Source: CAZOMR01 sp964580655
GTDB lineage: Bacteria > RBG-13-61-14 > CAZOMR01
Direction: 5' to 3'
Assembly (NCBI GenBank): GCA_964580655.1
Contig: CAZOMR010000190.1
Location: forward strand, 1-6,652
DNA length: 6,652 bases
The notes under the pieces: model-generated
Databases searched by the model: none
What the model was told of the DNA's origin: nothing
The model's input: the letters and a program-made list of their open reading frames with translations, nothing else
Translations under genes and position numbers: made by a program
In this document: positions 1 to 6,444 of the stretch, one piece after another
Numbering within the stretch: position 1 is the first letter of the stretch
Layout: each line of letters opens with the position of its first letter

Positions 1-83
1 GGGTAGCTGGCCGGCACAAGTTTTTCGGCTCTTACACTTGTTGAAATCAAAAAATTCTTACACCCATTTGAGTTACAGAGTGA

Positions 84-108
84 TCAGGGTGATTTTTGGG
101 GAATGTCC
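84..108 (+). repeat. 25-bp dispersed repeat, left copy
   Basis: The sequence TCAGGGTGATTTTTGGGGAA followed by TGTCC matches 24 of 25 positions at 6613-6637 in the same orientation; the only difference is G/A at position 8. A related inverted copy (18 bp, 17 matching) lies at 6445-6462. Such sequences resemble the ends of REP-like or small non-autonomous transposable elements. That class assignment is inference, since no transposase is in the window. No inverted partner for this left copy is visible, so its mate may lie outside the window. Confidence 0.8.
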
Positions 109-165
109 AGGAAGCTGACCTGGGGGTGTGCGACATGATTGGTGATGGTTGTCCTGGCAGGGTGG

Positions 166-185
166 GGGCGCGGGTTGCTGCGCCC
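166..185. other. GC-rich hairpin in leader
   Basis: GGGCGC (166-171) pairs with GCGCCC (180-185). Two more inner pairs (G172-T179 wobble, G173-C178) leave a GTTG loop. No T-run follows, so it is not an intrinsic terminator. It sits 5 bp before a second hairpin at 191-210. Confidence 0.6.
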
Positions 186-190
186 TTTGA

Positions 191-210
191 GGGCAGGGCA
201 AGCCCTGCCC
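191..210. repeat. Perfect 9-bp-arm palindrome upstream of the first gene
   Basis: GGGCAGGGC-AA-GCCCTGCCC is a perfect inverted repeat with a 2-nt centre; as RNA it would have an 8-bp stem and 4-nt loop. It is followed by CTGCATCTCTCT rather than a T-run, so it does not look like an intrinsic terminator. The motif resembles common intergenic REP-type palindromes in bacteria (recalled, not searched). Confidence 0.7.
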
Positions 211-227
211 CTGCATCTCTCTAATCC

Positions 228-249
228 TTCAGCCTGGCGAAGGGCTGAG
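228..249. other. Hairpin preceding GAGGAG
   Basis: TTCAGCC (228-234) can pair with GGCTGAG (243-249), giving six Watson-Crick pairs plus one wobble and an 8-nt loop. The 3' arm overlaps the start of GAGGAG (247-252), the only purine-rich site near the alternative TTG start at 254, which would further weaken that start. Confidence 0.4.
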
Positions 250-281
250 GAGCTTGGGATGTATACAACCTGAACTTTTTC

Positions 282-290
282 TGGTAAGAT
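282..290 (+). promoter_or_regulatory. Possible extended -10 promoter of the operon
   Basis: TGGTAAGAT fits the TGnTAtaaT extended -10 pattern, with TAAGAT at 285-290. No good -35 is seen at standard spacing (TATACA at 262-267 is weak). Transcription from about 297 would exclude the TTG at 254 and leave a leader of about 35 nt before the TTG at 332. This is pattern matching only. Confidence 0.35.
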
Positions 291-319
291 TTTTTCAAAT
301 TAAAGGAGAAGCTTATCGC

Positions 320-324
320 GAGGA
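320..324 (+). promoter_or_regulatory. Shine-Dalgarno site deciding the first gene's start
   Basis: GAGGA lies 7 nt before the TTG at 332, which is suitable spacing. A stronger-looking AAGGAG at 303-308 has no ATG/GTG/TTG at usable distance. The TTG at 254 has GAGGAG only 1 nt upstream, which is too close. Confidence 0.5.
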
Positions 325-331
325 CACAGGA

Positions 332-3154
332 TTGAATTTAAACCGGGTGAGTCCGAGGGAGATTTTTTTTGCCGCGTTTTTTTTCGGACTGGTCGCTTTT
401 TTGCTCCTTGGTTGGAATTGGCGGGAGCTGGGCACGCTTTCCGATGTTCCGCTGGTGGACCCTGCTGGTGTGCTTCAGGTCAAGTGCTGGCAGAGTTTCA
501 ATGCCGCGGAATTTTCCCGCGGGCATTTTCCCTTGTGGAACCCTCACACCGGGCTGGGCCAGCCGCACCTGGCAAACATTCAGACAGCGGTATTTTATCC
601 GTTATCCCTGCTCTATGCGGGGTTTGCCAGCCCCGCGATCTATGACCTGCTTCTGGCCTTTCGGCTTTTTCTGGCCGCGCTGTTCATCTACTTTCTGTTG
701 CGGCGATGGTGGCTCGGGTGGGCTTCCGCCGCGGCCGCATCCCTGATCTACGCTTTCGGAGGATACAGTCTCTGGTTCATGCAATTGATAGACATGAACT
801 CCCAGATATTTCTGCCAGTTCTTCTTCATCTATGGGGCAGGCTGAGCTTCTGGCCAAACAGGAAGAACCTGGTATTCGCAGGGCTCATGAGTGCGGTGAT
901 CATCAGCGGCGGTCATCCGGAGGCCGCATTCAATACTTTTCTCGTTGCAGGGCTGTTCGCGCTTTTTCTTATTTTCACGCGCCACAAGATCAACAAGCGA
1001 CCCCTGCACGCTCTCCTCGCGATAGCCTCAAGCCTGCTCTTGGGGGCCATGTGTTCAGCCGCCCTGCTTCTGCCCTTTATGAACTACCTCTCCAGGAGTT
1101 TCAGCCTGCATGCCCCTGGATTCGGGTTGTTCCACCTGGACATCCGGGGACTCATTAACTTGCTTTATCCTGGTATTCATTTGATCTTTTCCGACCTGCC
1201 TTCCCGGATTCCTCTTGAGATGCTCGATCAGGGGCTTATCGGTATGTTCAAGGCCGGCTACTTTGAGACCTCAGTGCCGGGGGTTCCACCGGGGTCTGGC
1301 ATTCTTATAATCTTTCTCGCTATAACAGGCATGGTGAGCCTGGAAACACGCGCGCCAGCGGCCTGCTTCTTCGCATCACTTCTTGTCATCCTTCTGGGCC
1401 TGACATTCGGTCTGCCCGGTTTCCGCGTTCTTGCGCTCATCCCGCCACTTCATGTCGCATCCAACTTCAAGTTCTACTTCTCGGAGATACATTTCTGCAT
1501 CGCTGTTCTCGCTGGCTTCGGCATGGAACACCTGTTGCGGAAGCATGGTCCGGGAGTGCTCTTTTTCTGGGCAGGCACATTCATCGCGATCATCCTTGCA
1601 TGGGTCCAATTCCGGGTTAGCCATGAATTGTGCGCAGGCCCTTGTGGATCAGATGGCACGAATATCTTTCGCTATGACTCACTGTGGCTTTTCCTGGCCG
1701 TGATGCTTATAACCGCGGCCTGGCGGTGGCCTTTACGAAGGATGTTTTTCTCCTGCATGCTCGTGATGGTGCTTGGCGGAAGCCTTTTTTGCCTTTCCCG
1801 CTCAGTGAGGCCTTATATAGAGCTTGGCACCCGCAGGCTGTCCGAGGCCCCTTACCTTGCCTACCTTAAGGGTCAAGCTGATGCCAGTCAAGGTTTCCGG
1901 ATCACGGGTCTGGATGGATTCTTCCCTCCGAATCTGCCTTTGCGCTGGGGCCTGGATGATATTCGGTCATCGGATGCAGTGTTTTACCGGCCTTATATGG
2001 AGATTCTCAATGCCCTGAATCACCATACCGAGCGTCAGAGCGTGGACTACTTTTATCCGAGCTATTACACCCGTGCCTCTTCGGATCATCTGGATGAGAG
2101 CCTTGCGGCCCTGATGGGAATCCGGTATGCTGTTGGGCTCTTGCCCCTTGATGCTGATCTGATTATGGAGGATGCCTTGATTCAGGCAAGCCTTGTCCTT
2201 GCAGAGGAGCGGCCCCAAAAAATTCTTTCTACCCAGGGGCCTGAAAAGATGCAGGTGCTTTTCATGCATGCCCCGGCACGGCTGGACTATCAGATTTCAG
2301 CGGTGGACAAAAAGGGAATCCTTGAATTCAGTCCATGGCTTGATAAAAGAATACCTGATTATCATAACGCGGACGGTGTTGGTTTCCAGGCAAGCATTCG
2401 CACGGCGCAAGTGGCTCGGCTTCTTTACAGCCGGTTTTTTGGAAAGGAATCCATTCCGCTCAAAACCGGGCCGCTTGCCTTTGCGCTTTCCGAGCTCTCG
2501 CAAAATGAGCCGCTGGATTTGAGTTTGACTACTCAACCCGGTCCAAGAGACAACCGCAACTGCGACTGGTCTGGCTGGGCCGGACTGGCTGTCCGGAAAT
2601 CCTTTATGGATGCTCCGCGTTTCAAGGTGATCAAGAGCAAGGATCAAAACGGGCGCAATGTATATATCTCCGAGAATCGGTCTGCCTTTCCCCGCGCGTT
2701 CAGCCCTAGCCAGGCGCTGGTGATAGAAGATAAGACCAGGCGGCTCGCGTTGCTTTCACGACTTACCGAGGAACAGCTCATGGAGATTATTCTTCTGGAG
2801 CGCCAAAATGGCGAGCCGGGATTTTTCGGAGACAGGGGTTACATCAGGTGGCTCGTCCGCGGCGCGGATGAGGTATGGATCGAGATTCGGCGGGCCAGTC
2901 CGGGTTACCTGGTTCTAGTGGAGTCTGATTATCCTGGCTGGCGCGCCTGGCTGGACGGCACGGCTGTCCAGGTGCTTCGCGCGGACCATGCACTCCGGGC
3001 AGTGGCTATCCCTCACGGCAGGCACAGGGTCTGTTTCAGGTTTGAACCAAGAGATTTCCAGATCGGACTATGGGTCAGCTTGAGCTCAGGAGTGTGCGGA
3101 GTCATGTTTCTCATCCTCGCGGCTTTCCGAAAAAAAGAGCGGAACAAGGGGTAA
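332..3154 (+). CDS. YfhO-family membrane protein, putative GT-C glycosyltransferase (first paralogue)
   Basis: Predicted multi-pass membrane protein of about 940 residues resembling the bacterial YfhO family. Studied members in Bacillus and Listeria transfer a sugar from a polyprenyl-phosphate carrier to cell-envelope polymers on the outer face of the membrane; the substrate here is unknown. Numbering from TTG 332: TM1 at about 10-27, then an extracytoplasmic loop with D43 (candidate GT-C acidic residue), E60 and PLWNP at 67-71 followed by GLGQPHLANIQ. About a dozen further hydrophobic segments run to about 489, with GGHPE at 193-197 and NFK at 378-380. The C-terminal half is soluble: a beta-rich region near 680-755 with PGPRDN at 736-741, a PRAF motif, then PGWRAW at 868-873, LRAVAI and a final TM at 909-932. 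The frame is open from a TTG at 254 (966 residues), but spacing of GAGGA, the short charged N-terminus and comparison with the second gene favour 332; GTG 347 is also possible. The stop overlaps the next start. Family assignment is strong, activity inferred. Confidence 0.9.
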   Translation: MNLNRVSPREIFFAAFFFGLVAFLLLGWNWRELGTLSDVPLVDPAGVLQVKCWQSFNAAEFSRGHFPLWNPHTGLGQPHLANIQTAVFYPLSLLYAGFASPAIYDLLLAFRLFLAALFIYFLLRRWWLGWASAAAASLIYAFGGYSLWFMQLIDMNSQIFLPVLLHLWGRLSFWPNRKNLVFAGLMSAVIISGGHPEAAFNTFLVAGLFALFLIFTRHKINKRPLHALLAIASSLLLGAMCSAALLLPFMNYLSRSFSLHAPGFGLFHLDIRGLINLLYPGIHLIFSDLPSRIPLEMLDQGLIGMFKAGYFETSVPGVPPGSGILIIFLAITGMVSLETRAPAACFFASLLVILLGLTFGLPGFRVLALIPPLHVASNFKFYFSEIHFCIAVLAGFGMEHLLRKHGPGVLFFWAGTFIAIILAWVQFRVSHELCAGPCGSDGTNIFRYDSLWLFLAVMLITAAWRWPLRRMFFSCMLVMVLGGSLFCLSRSVRPYIELGTRRLSEAPYLAYLKGQADASQGFRITGLDGFFPPNLPLRWGLDDIRSSDAVFYRPYMEILNALNHHTERQSVDYFYPSYYTRASSDHLDESLAALMGIRYAVGLLPLDADLIMEDALIQASLVLAEERPQKILSTQGPEKMQVLFMHAPARLDYQISAVDKKGILEFSPWLDKRIPDYHNADGVGFQASIRTAQVARLLYSRFFGKESIPLKTGPLAFALSELSQNEPLDLSLTTQPGPRDNRNCDWSGWAGLAVRKSFMDAPRFKVIKSKDQNGRNVYISENRSAFPRAFSPSQALVIEDKTRRLALLSRLTEEQLMEIILLERQNGEPGFFGDRGYIRWLVRGADEVWIEIRRASPGYLVLVESDYPGWRAWLDGTAVQVLRADHALRAVAIPHGRHRVCFRFEPRDFQIGLWVSLSSGVCGVMFLILAAFRKKERNKG

Positions 3155-3156
3155 TG
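3137..3156 (+). promoter_or_regulatory. TAATG stop-start overlap with local SD (translational coupling)
   Basis: The TAA of the first gene (3152-3154) shares its last A with the ATG of the second (3154-3156). AAGGGG (3146-3151) is only 2 nt from the ATG. GAGCGGA (3137-3143) is a weaker site at about 10 nt. The overlap suggests re-initiation by ribosomes finishing the first gene. The in-frame ATG at 3070 is rejected because it would give an 85-nt overlap and 28 extra charged residues before TM1. Confidence 0.75.
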
Positions 3157-6129
3157 CTTATTCTGCAAAAACAAGCCCTCCGAATTCCCCGGGCCTTACT
3201 CGCCGGGCTTTTGCTCGCGGGCCTGCTGATTCTTTTTTACGGCGGCATCATTTTTTCCGGGCACTACATCTTTACCGGGACCATACAGGACATCACAAAC
3301 ATCTACGGGTTCTTCCCCTGGGATACCCACAGCATCCGGGAGTTCTACCGGGGCCATTTTCCGCTCTGGAACCCTTATAACGGGCTAGGTGTTCCGCATC
3401 TGGCCAACATGCAGAGCGGGCTTTTCTTTCCGATGAACCTGCTTAAGTATATCTTCGGCTTCTGGGCCACCATAGACCTCGTGCTCTTAATCCGGCTCTG
3501 GCTCGCTGGTTTTTTCTCATACCTGCTTGCGCGGCGGGTGATGGGAGTCGGGTTTTTTCCGGGAATCCTAGCCGGAAGCGCGTATATGCTCTCCGGGTAT
3601 CTCACCCGGTATGTGTATATGTCTCATCTCAATGTCGAGGCGCTTTTGCCTTTACAACTCTGGCTCTTTCACCGGCTTGCGGAGCGGCCAAGGGCAGGCC
3701 GGTTTATTCTTGCGGCCGCGGGAGTCTTCTTACTTGTCGCAGGCGGTTTTCCCGAGGCTTGCCTTTACGCCTTGAGCATTTCAAGCCTGTTTTACCTCTT
3801 TTGCGGCCTGGTGCTTTTTCGTTCGAAGAAGAGTTTGATCCGGTCATCCGGGATTCACCTCTGTCTTCTTATAGGGGTTTTGGCGCTGGGACTTATTCTT
3901 TCCTTGCCTCAGTGGCTTCCCTTTGCTGAATACCTTGCGCAGGCCTGGACTTACCACCAGCCCGGTGATGGTCTTCGGCATCTCGATTTCTGGTATTGCA
4001 TCTCGCTTGTTCTGCCGTGGTTCTTCGGGCAGAACTGGCTCAGCACCCTGGTGCCGTTTCTGGCTCCGTGCCTGGGGCTTGTGGCTGTGCTGTTTGCTCT
4101 TCGAGCCTGCATGGAACTCCGCGCCCGGGGGAGCATCATCTTTTTCCTCGCTCTCGCAATCATCCTTCTTTCACTGATCTACGGGATACCACCCTTTAAC
4201 CTGATCGGGCATGTCTTTCCATTCAACCTGACTTACAACTATAAATACAGCCAGCCAGGCCTTGCGCTTTGCGTGTCCCTTCTGGCCGCATTCGGGCTTG
4301 AGGTCTTCTCTAAAGAGACTGATACCCGAAAGAGCCGGGTGGCAGGGCTTGTCATATTTATCTGGGCCGCGGGAAATCTTATATTGGCTATTCTTGATCG
4401 GTTCTCTCCTTTTTACGGCTTTGAGGCCCGGGCCGGGATCATCCAGGTGGGCGCTGTGCTTTTCGCTTTGGGGGTTTTGAAACTTTTCCATATTAGGTAC
4501 AGGTGGCCGAAAGCCGTGTTCCAGGCCGCAGTCCTCGCGATAGCTGTTATTGCGCTCATCCCTGATTTTACAGGCAGAAGGCCCCAGTTCAATACAGCCT
4601 TTTTTGCCGAACTGGATGAAGGGAGAAAGCTTTCGGAACTCAGTTCGGAGCCTTATCGCTTTTGTGCTGAGGGGGACATCTTTTTCCCTGGTCTATTGCT
4701 TTGTGTCCCTGGTTTTGACCTGCGCAGTTATGATCCTCTTTATCCTCGCAGTTATGTGGAGTATATGTCTATGCTCAATCATCTCAAGCGCGAGGGGTCC
4801 GAGGGAGGAGAGGCTGTCCGGTCACACTATGATGAGCATATGCTGTTCCAGGTGGACAGGGAGCACGCGGGCTCGCCCCTGGCATCTCTTGCCAACCTCA
4901 AGCTCTACGCGGTAACTGATGAGCTATCATCCCTGCCCCTGATCGCGCCGCTCCCGGAAGATACCGAGGAGCTCGGCCCCTTTGCCGGCTGGTCTCGTGT
5001 GGTATTGATTCCGATCATGAACAGCCCGCGCAAAGCATTGATCCAGCATGCTCCGGGGCTGATCCGGATTCCACTTTCCAGCCAGGAGGGTTCCGGGTTC
5101 ATCGGAATTGCCTTTTTTGCAGGGCTTCCTGAAAAGGCCCGAAGGGTCTGGAGGACCGGAGAGAAATCCGAAGGATCTGGAGGACAGGACCGCGAGGACG
5201 GGGCGAGCATGATTCTTTTTCTCGATTCATCCGGGTCCCTCGGAGAGGGGGTTCCGAAGGGTCTGGATGATCTGGATAATCTGGAGAACAGGAGAAGACT
5301 GGTGTATGCACGGCACATTTCCCCCGTGGCTCGTGCCGAAGAGTCTCGGTGGTTTGATGTCCAAAGGGCCTGGATGAAAGATAATCCGCTTTCCCAGGCG
5401 GCCTCTCCTGTGTGGTTGGAACTGGCGGCTCTGCCCGGTCCTTACAATCTCCATGAGGCTGACCTGGCGGCCTGGGGACAATTGCGGCTGAAACACAGGC
5501 CCGCACACTCGGAGTTTGTCCGTCTCAACCCTGCAAGTGAAAGCCCGGGATTCTACCAGAATACGAAAGCCTTTCCTCGCGCCTTCCTGGTCAATGGCTC
5601 TGCGGTATTGACGGGCCTGACCCGGGCTGAAAAACTCGACAACCTGGCCCGGCTGATAGAAAAATGGGACCAGGTCTTTCATTACCAGGTATTGCTCACG
5701 AAGGATATTTCCCCCGAGGTCTCGGATGAGAGAAAGCCTGAATTCAGGTCCCGGGTTCGGATCACGGAATACACCTCGGACAGGATAAAGGTTTCCTGCC
5801 GGAGTCCGGGCCCGGGTTTTCTTGTTTTATCCGACCAGTATTTCCCGGGCTGGAGGGCCTGGCGCGATCGCGATGAAAAAGAGATCGAGATTTACCAGGC
5901 CGACATTGCGCTCCGGGCAGTCGCTATTGAGGCCGGGGAGAGCCTGATCACTTTCAGATACATGCCCTGGTCATTCCGCATAGGACTCTTCGCGGCACTG
6001 GCCTCTATCCTTGCCATGATCACATTGTCTATCTTCTACCGCAGATTCTCCAGATACGAAGCAGACGCAGAGAAGAAAATTATTTATCCACAGATTACTC
6101 AGGTTTCAAACATAGTCCTTAAACATTAA
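3154..6129 (+). CDS. YfhO-family membrane protein, putative GT-C glycosyltransferase (second paralogue)
   Basis: About 991 residues, with the same architecture as the first gene. TM1 is at about 13-35. The first extracytoplasmic loop has D46 and E63, both at the same distance from the block RGHFPLWNP (66-74) as in the paralogue, then GLGVPHLANMQ. About a dozen hydrophobic segments run to about 467, with GGFPE at 197-201 and NYK at 362-364. The soluble region includes HAPG, a beta-rich part with PGPYN at 761-765, PRAF, PGWRAW at 898-903, LRAVAI and FRIGL before the last TM. By family knowledge it would be a polyprenyl-phosphate-sugar-dependent envelope glycosyltransferase; donor and acceptor cannot be read from sequence. 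Two odd features: residues about 662-712 contain a nucleotide repeat read in three frames, apparently extra relative to the first gene; and the C-terminal tail IIYPQITQVSNIVLKH looks like translated intergenic repeat. It is coupled to the first gene, suggesting joint or sequential action. Length is above that of B. subtilis YfhO (roughly 860 residues). Confidence 0.9.
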   Translation: MLILQKQALRIPRALLAGLLLAGLLILFYGGIIFSGHYIFTGTIQDITNIYGFFPWDTHSIREFYRGHFPLWNPYNGLGVPHLANMQSGLFFPMNLLKYIFGFWATIDLVLLIRLWLAGFFSYLLARRVMGVGFFPGILAGSAYMLSGYLTRYVYMSHLNVEALLPLQLWLFHRLAERPRAGRFILAAAGVFLLVAGGFPEACLYALSISSLFYLFCGLVLFRSKKSLIRSSGIHLCLLIGVLALGLILSLPQWLPFAEYLAQAWTYHQPGDGLRHLDFWYCISLVLPWFFGQNWLSTLVPFLAPCLGLVAVLFALRACMELRARGSIIFFLALAIILLSLIYGIPPFNLIGHVFPFNLTYNYKYSQPGLALCVSLLAAFGLEVFSKETDTRKSRVAGLVIFIWAAGNLILAILDRFSPFYGFEARAGIIQVGAVLFALGVLKLFHIRYRWPKAVFQAAVLAIAVIALIPDFTGRRPQFNTAFFAELDEGRKLSELSSEPYRFCAEGDIFFPGLLLCVPGFDLRSYDPLYPRSYVEYMSMLNHLKREGSEGGEAVRSHYDEHMLFQVDREHAGSPLASLANLKLYAVTDELSSLPLIAPLPEDTEELGPFAGWSRVVLIPIMNSPRKALIQHAPGLIRIPLSSQEGSGFIGIAFFAGLPEKARRVWRTGEKSEGSGGQDREDGASMILFLDSSGSLGEGVPKGLDDLDNLENRRRLVYARHISPVARAEESRWFDVQRAWMKDNPLSQAASPVWLELAALPGPYNLHEADLAAWGQLRLKHRPAHSEFVRLNPASESPGFYQNTKAFPRAFLVNGSAVLTGLTRAEKLDNLARLIEKWDQVFHYQVLLTKDISPEVSDERKPEFRSRVRITEYTSDRIKVSCRSPGPGFLVLSDQYFPGWRAWRDRDEKEIEIYQADIALRAVAIEAGESLITFRYMPWSFRIGLFAALASILAMITLSIFYRRFSRYEADAEKKIIYPQITQVSNIVLKH
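5139..5288 (+). repeat. Heptamer-based repeat inside the second gene, read in three frames
   Basis: The unit CCGAAGG-(G/A)TCTGGA starts at 5139, 5168 and 5254. The first two copies match 20/22 over 5139-5160 and 5168-5189, including GGAC(C/A)GGA. The third runs into a 9-bp tandem TCTGGAtga/TCTGGAtaa/TCTGGAgaa (5262-5288). Offsets of 29, 86 and 115 are not multiples of 3, so the copies are translated differently, as RRVWRT, EGSGGQ and PKGLDDLD. The units are 7-mers, as in heptameric short tandem repeats of intergenic DNA. By eye the first gene lacks matching residues here, so this looks like repeat DNA incorporated into a permissive surface loop. Confidence 0.7.
6084..6107 (+). repeat. Repeat-like C-terminal coding tail with a DnaA-box-like 9-mer
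   Basis: TTATCCACAGATTACTCAGG resembles a widespread intergenic repeat (CCACAGATTACACAGATT-type, recalled from many genomes) and lies in the last codons of the second gene, after its final membrane helix. It includes a perfect DnaA-box 9-mer TTATCCACA (6084-6092). With only one box, inside a gene, an origin is not indicated. The tail probably arose by reading through into repeat DNA. Confidence 0.35.
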
Positions 6130-6173
6130 ACTTGAAATTTTTTTCTGGATGAAAATATTTTTCCTGACAAATA

Positions 6174-6201
6174 TTCAGAAATGTGACAGGCTGTATATAA
6201 T
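6174..6201 (+). promoter_or_regulatory. Candidate sigma-70 promoter in the right flank
   Basis: A perfect TATAAT at 6196-6201 is preceded at 16 bp by TTCAGA (6174-6179; 4/6 to TTGACA). The predicted start is about 6207-6209. The region is AT-rich, so a chance -10 is possible, but the following stems, purine-rich SD and short ORF fit a transcript reading rightward. TGACA occurs twice just upstream (6165-6169, 6184-6188). Confidence 0.45.
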
Positions 6202-6207
6202 ATAGCA

Positions 6208-6290
6208 AGCGGTGAGGAACGTTGAAAGAACGTTAGAAAAAACTCGACCGTGAGCACCTCATCACACGGCCGGGTAAGGCCGCCCGCAAG
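6208..6290 (+). ncRNA. Possible structured leader RNA with alternative stems (unrecognised)
   Basis: Three helices can be drawn. P1: GGTGAGG (6211-6217) with CCTCATC (6257-6263), 7 bp with one wobble. P2: CCGTG (6248-6252) with CACGG (6265-6269). P3: CGGCC (6267-6271) with GGCCG (6278-6282), loop GGGTAA. P2 and P3 share bases 6267-6269 and exclude each other. P1 and P2 together would leave a 1-nt crossing loop, so they are also likely alternatives. P1+P3 versus P2 is a switch-like layout between a promoter and an SD. It matches no riboswitch class I can recognise; short stems also arise by chance. Confidence 0.3.
6217..6234 (+). repeat. GAACGTT direct repeat at 11-bp period
   Basis: GAACGTT at 6217-6223 and 6228-6234, each containing the palindrome AACGTT, are spaced 11 bp apart, about one helical turn. 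They lie about 10-27 nt after the predicted transcription start of the 6196 promoter, where a repressor operator could sit. They would also fall in the single-stranded loop of helix P1. Function unknown. Confidence 0.5.
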
Positions 6291-6329
6291 AGAAAAGATC
6301 ATCAAAAAGAAGGAGACTGAAAAAGGAAT

Positions 6330-6353
6330 ATGGAGGCGTTAAGTGTTAAGTAA
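6330..6353 (+). CDS. Seven-codon ORF after a good RBS; possible leader peptide or truncated gene start
   Basis: ATG at 6330 opens MEALSVK then TAA. Upstream purine-rich sites are AAGGAG (6310-6315, about 14 nt away) and AAGGA (6323-6327, 2 nt away). The coding part contains a perfect 7-bp tandem duplication GTTAAGT-GTTAAGT (6338-6351) and runs directly into the 15-bp tandem repeats. It may be the 5' stub of a gene interrupted by repeat DNA, or a leader peptide, or chance. Confidence 0.2.
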   Translation: MEALSVK

Positions 6354-6358
6354 TGCGT

Positions 6359-6406
6359 TGACCCCGACTTCACTGACCCCAACTTCACCTTTGCCCCCAA
6401 TTTCAC
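6359..6406 (+). repeat. Imperfect 15-bp tandem repeats (TGACCCC.ACTTCAC)
   Basis: TGACCCCGACTTCAC (6359-6373) and TGACCCCAACTTCAC (6374-6388) differ by one base. A third, more diverged unit TGCCCCCAATTTCAC is at 6392-6406 after three extra bases. On the minus strand they read GTGAAGTTGGGGTCA, resembling sequences near RAYT/IS200-like element ends; this link is recalled, not tested. Confidence 0.65.
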
Positions 6407-6444
6407 CCTATTTTTATAGCCTTTTGTCAAGCATTTTTTCACCC

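Larger units (their letters stand above)
1..331. other. Gene-free left flank and leader of the operon
   Basis: I see no supportable gene here. The + strand frame is open from position 7 to a TGA at 136-138, but a TAG lies at 4-6 and there is no ATG/GTG/TTG before 103, so it is not a complete gene. The stretch contains a CTTACAC direct repeat (31-37, 57-63), one copy of the 25-bp dispersed repeat (84-108), a small CCAGG/CCTGG hairpin (107-123), GC-rich hairpins (166-185, 191-210, 228-249) and probable expression signals of the first gene (282-324). Confidence 0.7.

Noticed and set aside
254..331. TTG 254 as start of the first gene (966 residues)
   Set aside because: SD only 1 nt away, possible promoter lies downstream of it, and the extra 26 residues have no counterpart in the paralogue. 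Not fully excluded.
369..746. + strand 125-codon frame overlapping the first gene
   Set aside because: Shadow frame; composition is atypical and the main frame has clear family motifs across the same bases.
3070..3153. ATG 3070 as start of the second gene (1019 residues)
   Set aside because: Would overlap the first gene by 85 nt and add 28 basic residues before TM1; the TAATG start at 3154 is far more typical.
4905..5682. Overlapping minus-strand open frames of 135-151 codons
   Set aside because: They lie wholly inside the well-supported second gene. Their Pro/Arg/Ser-rich sequence is typical of antisense translation of GC-rich DNA and of the heptamer repeat.
6084..6092. DnaA box as part of a replication origin
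   Set aside because: Single box inside a coding region, with no cluster, AT-rich unwinding element next to it, or dnaA/rep gene.
6131..6165. Intrinsic terminator after the second gene
   Set aside because: T-rich but only AT-rich weak pairing; no GC stem before a T-run.
6359..6406. CRISPR array
   Set aside because: Units are 15 bp and directly adjacent without spacers; no cas genes.
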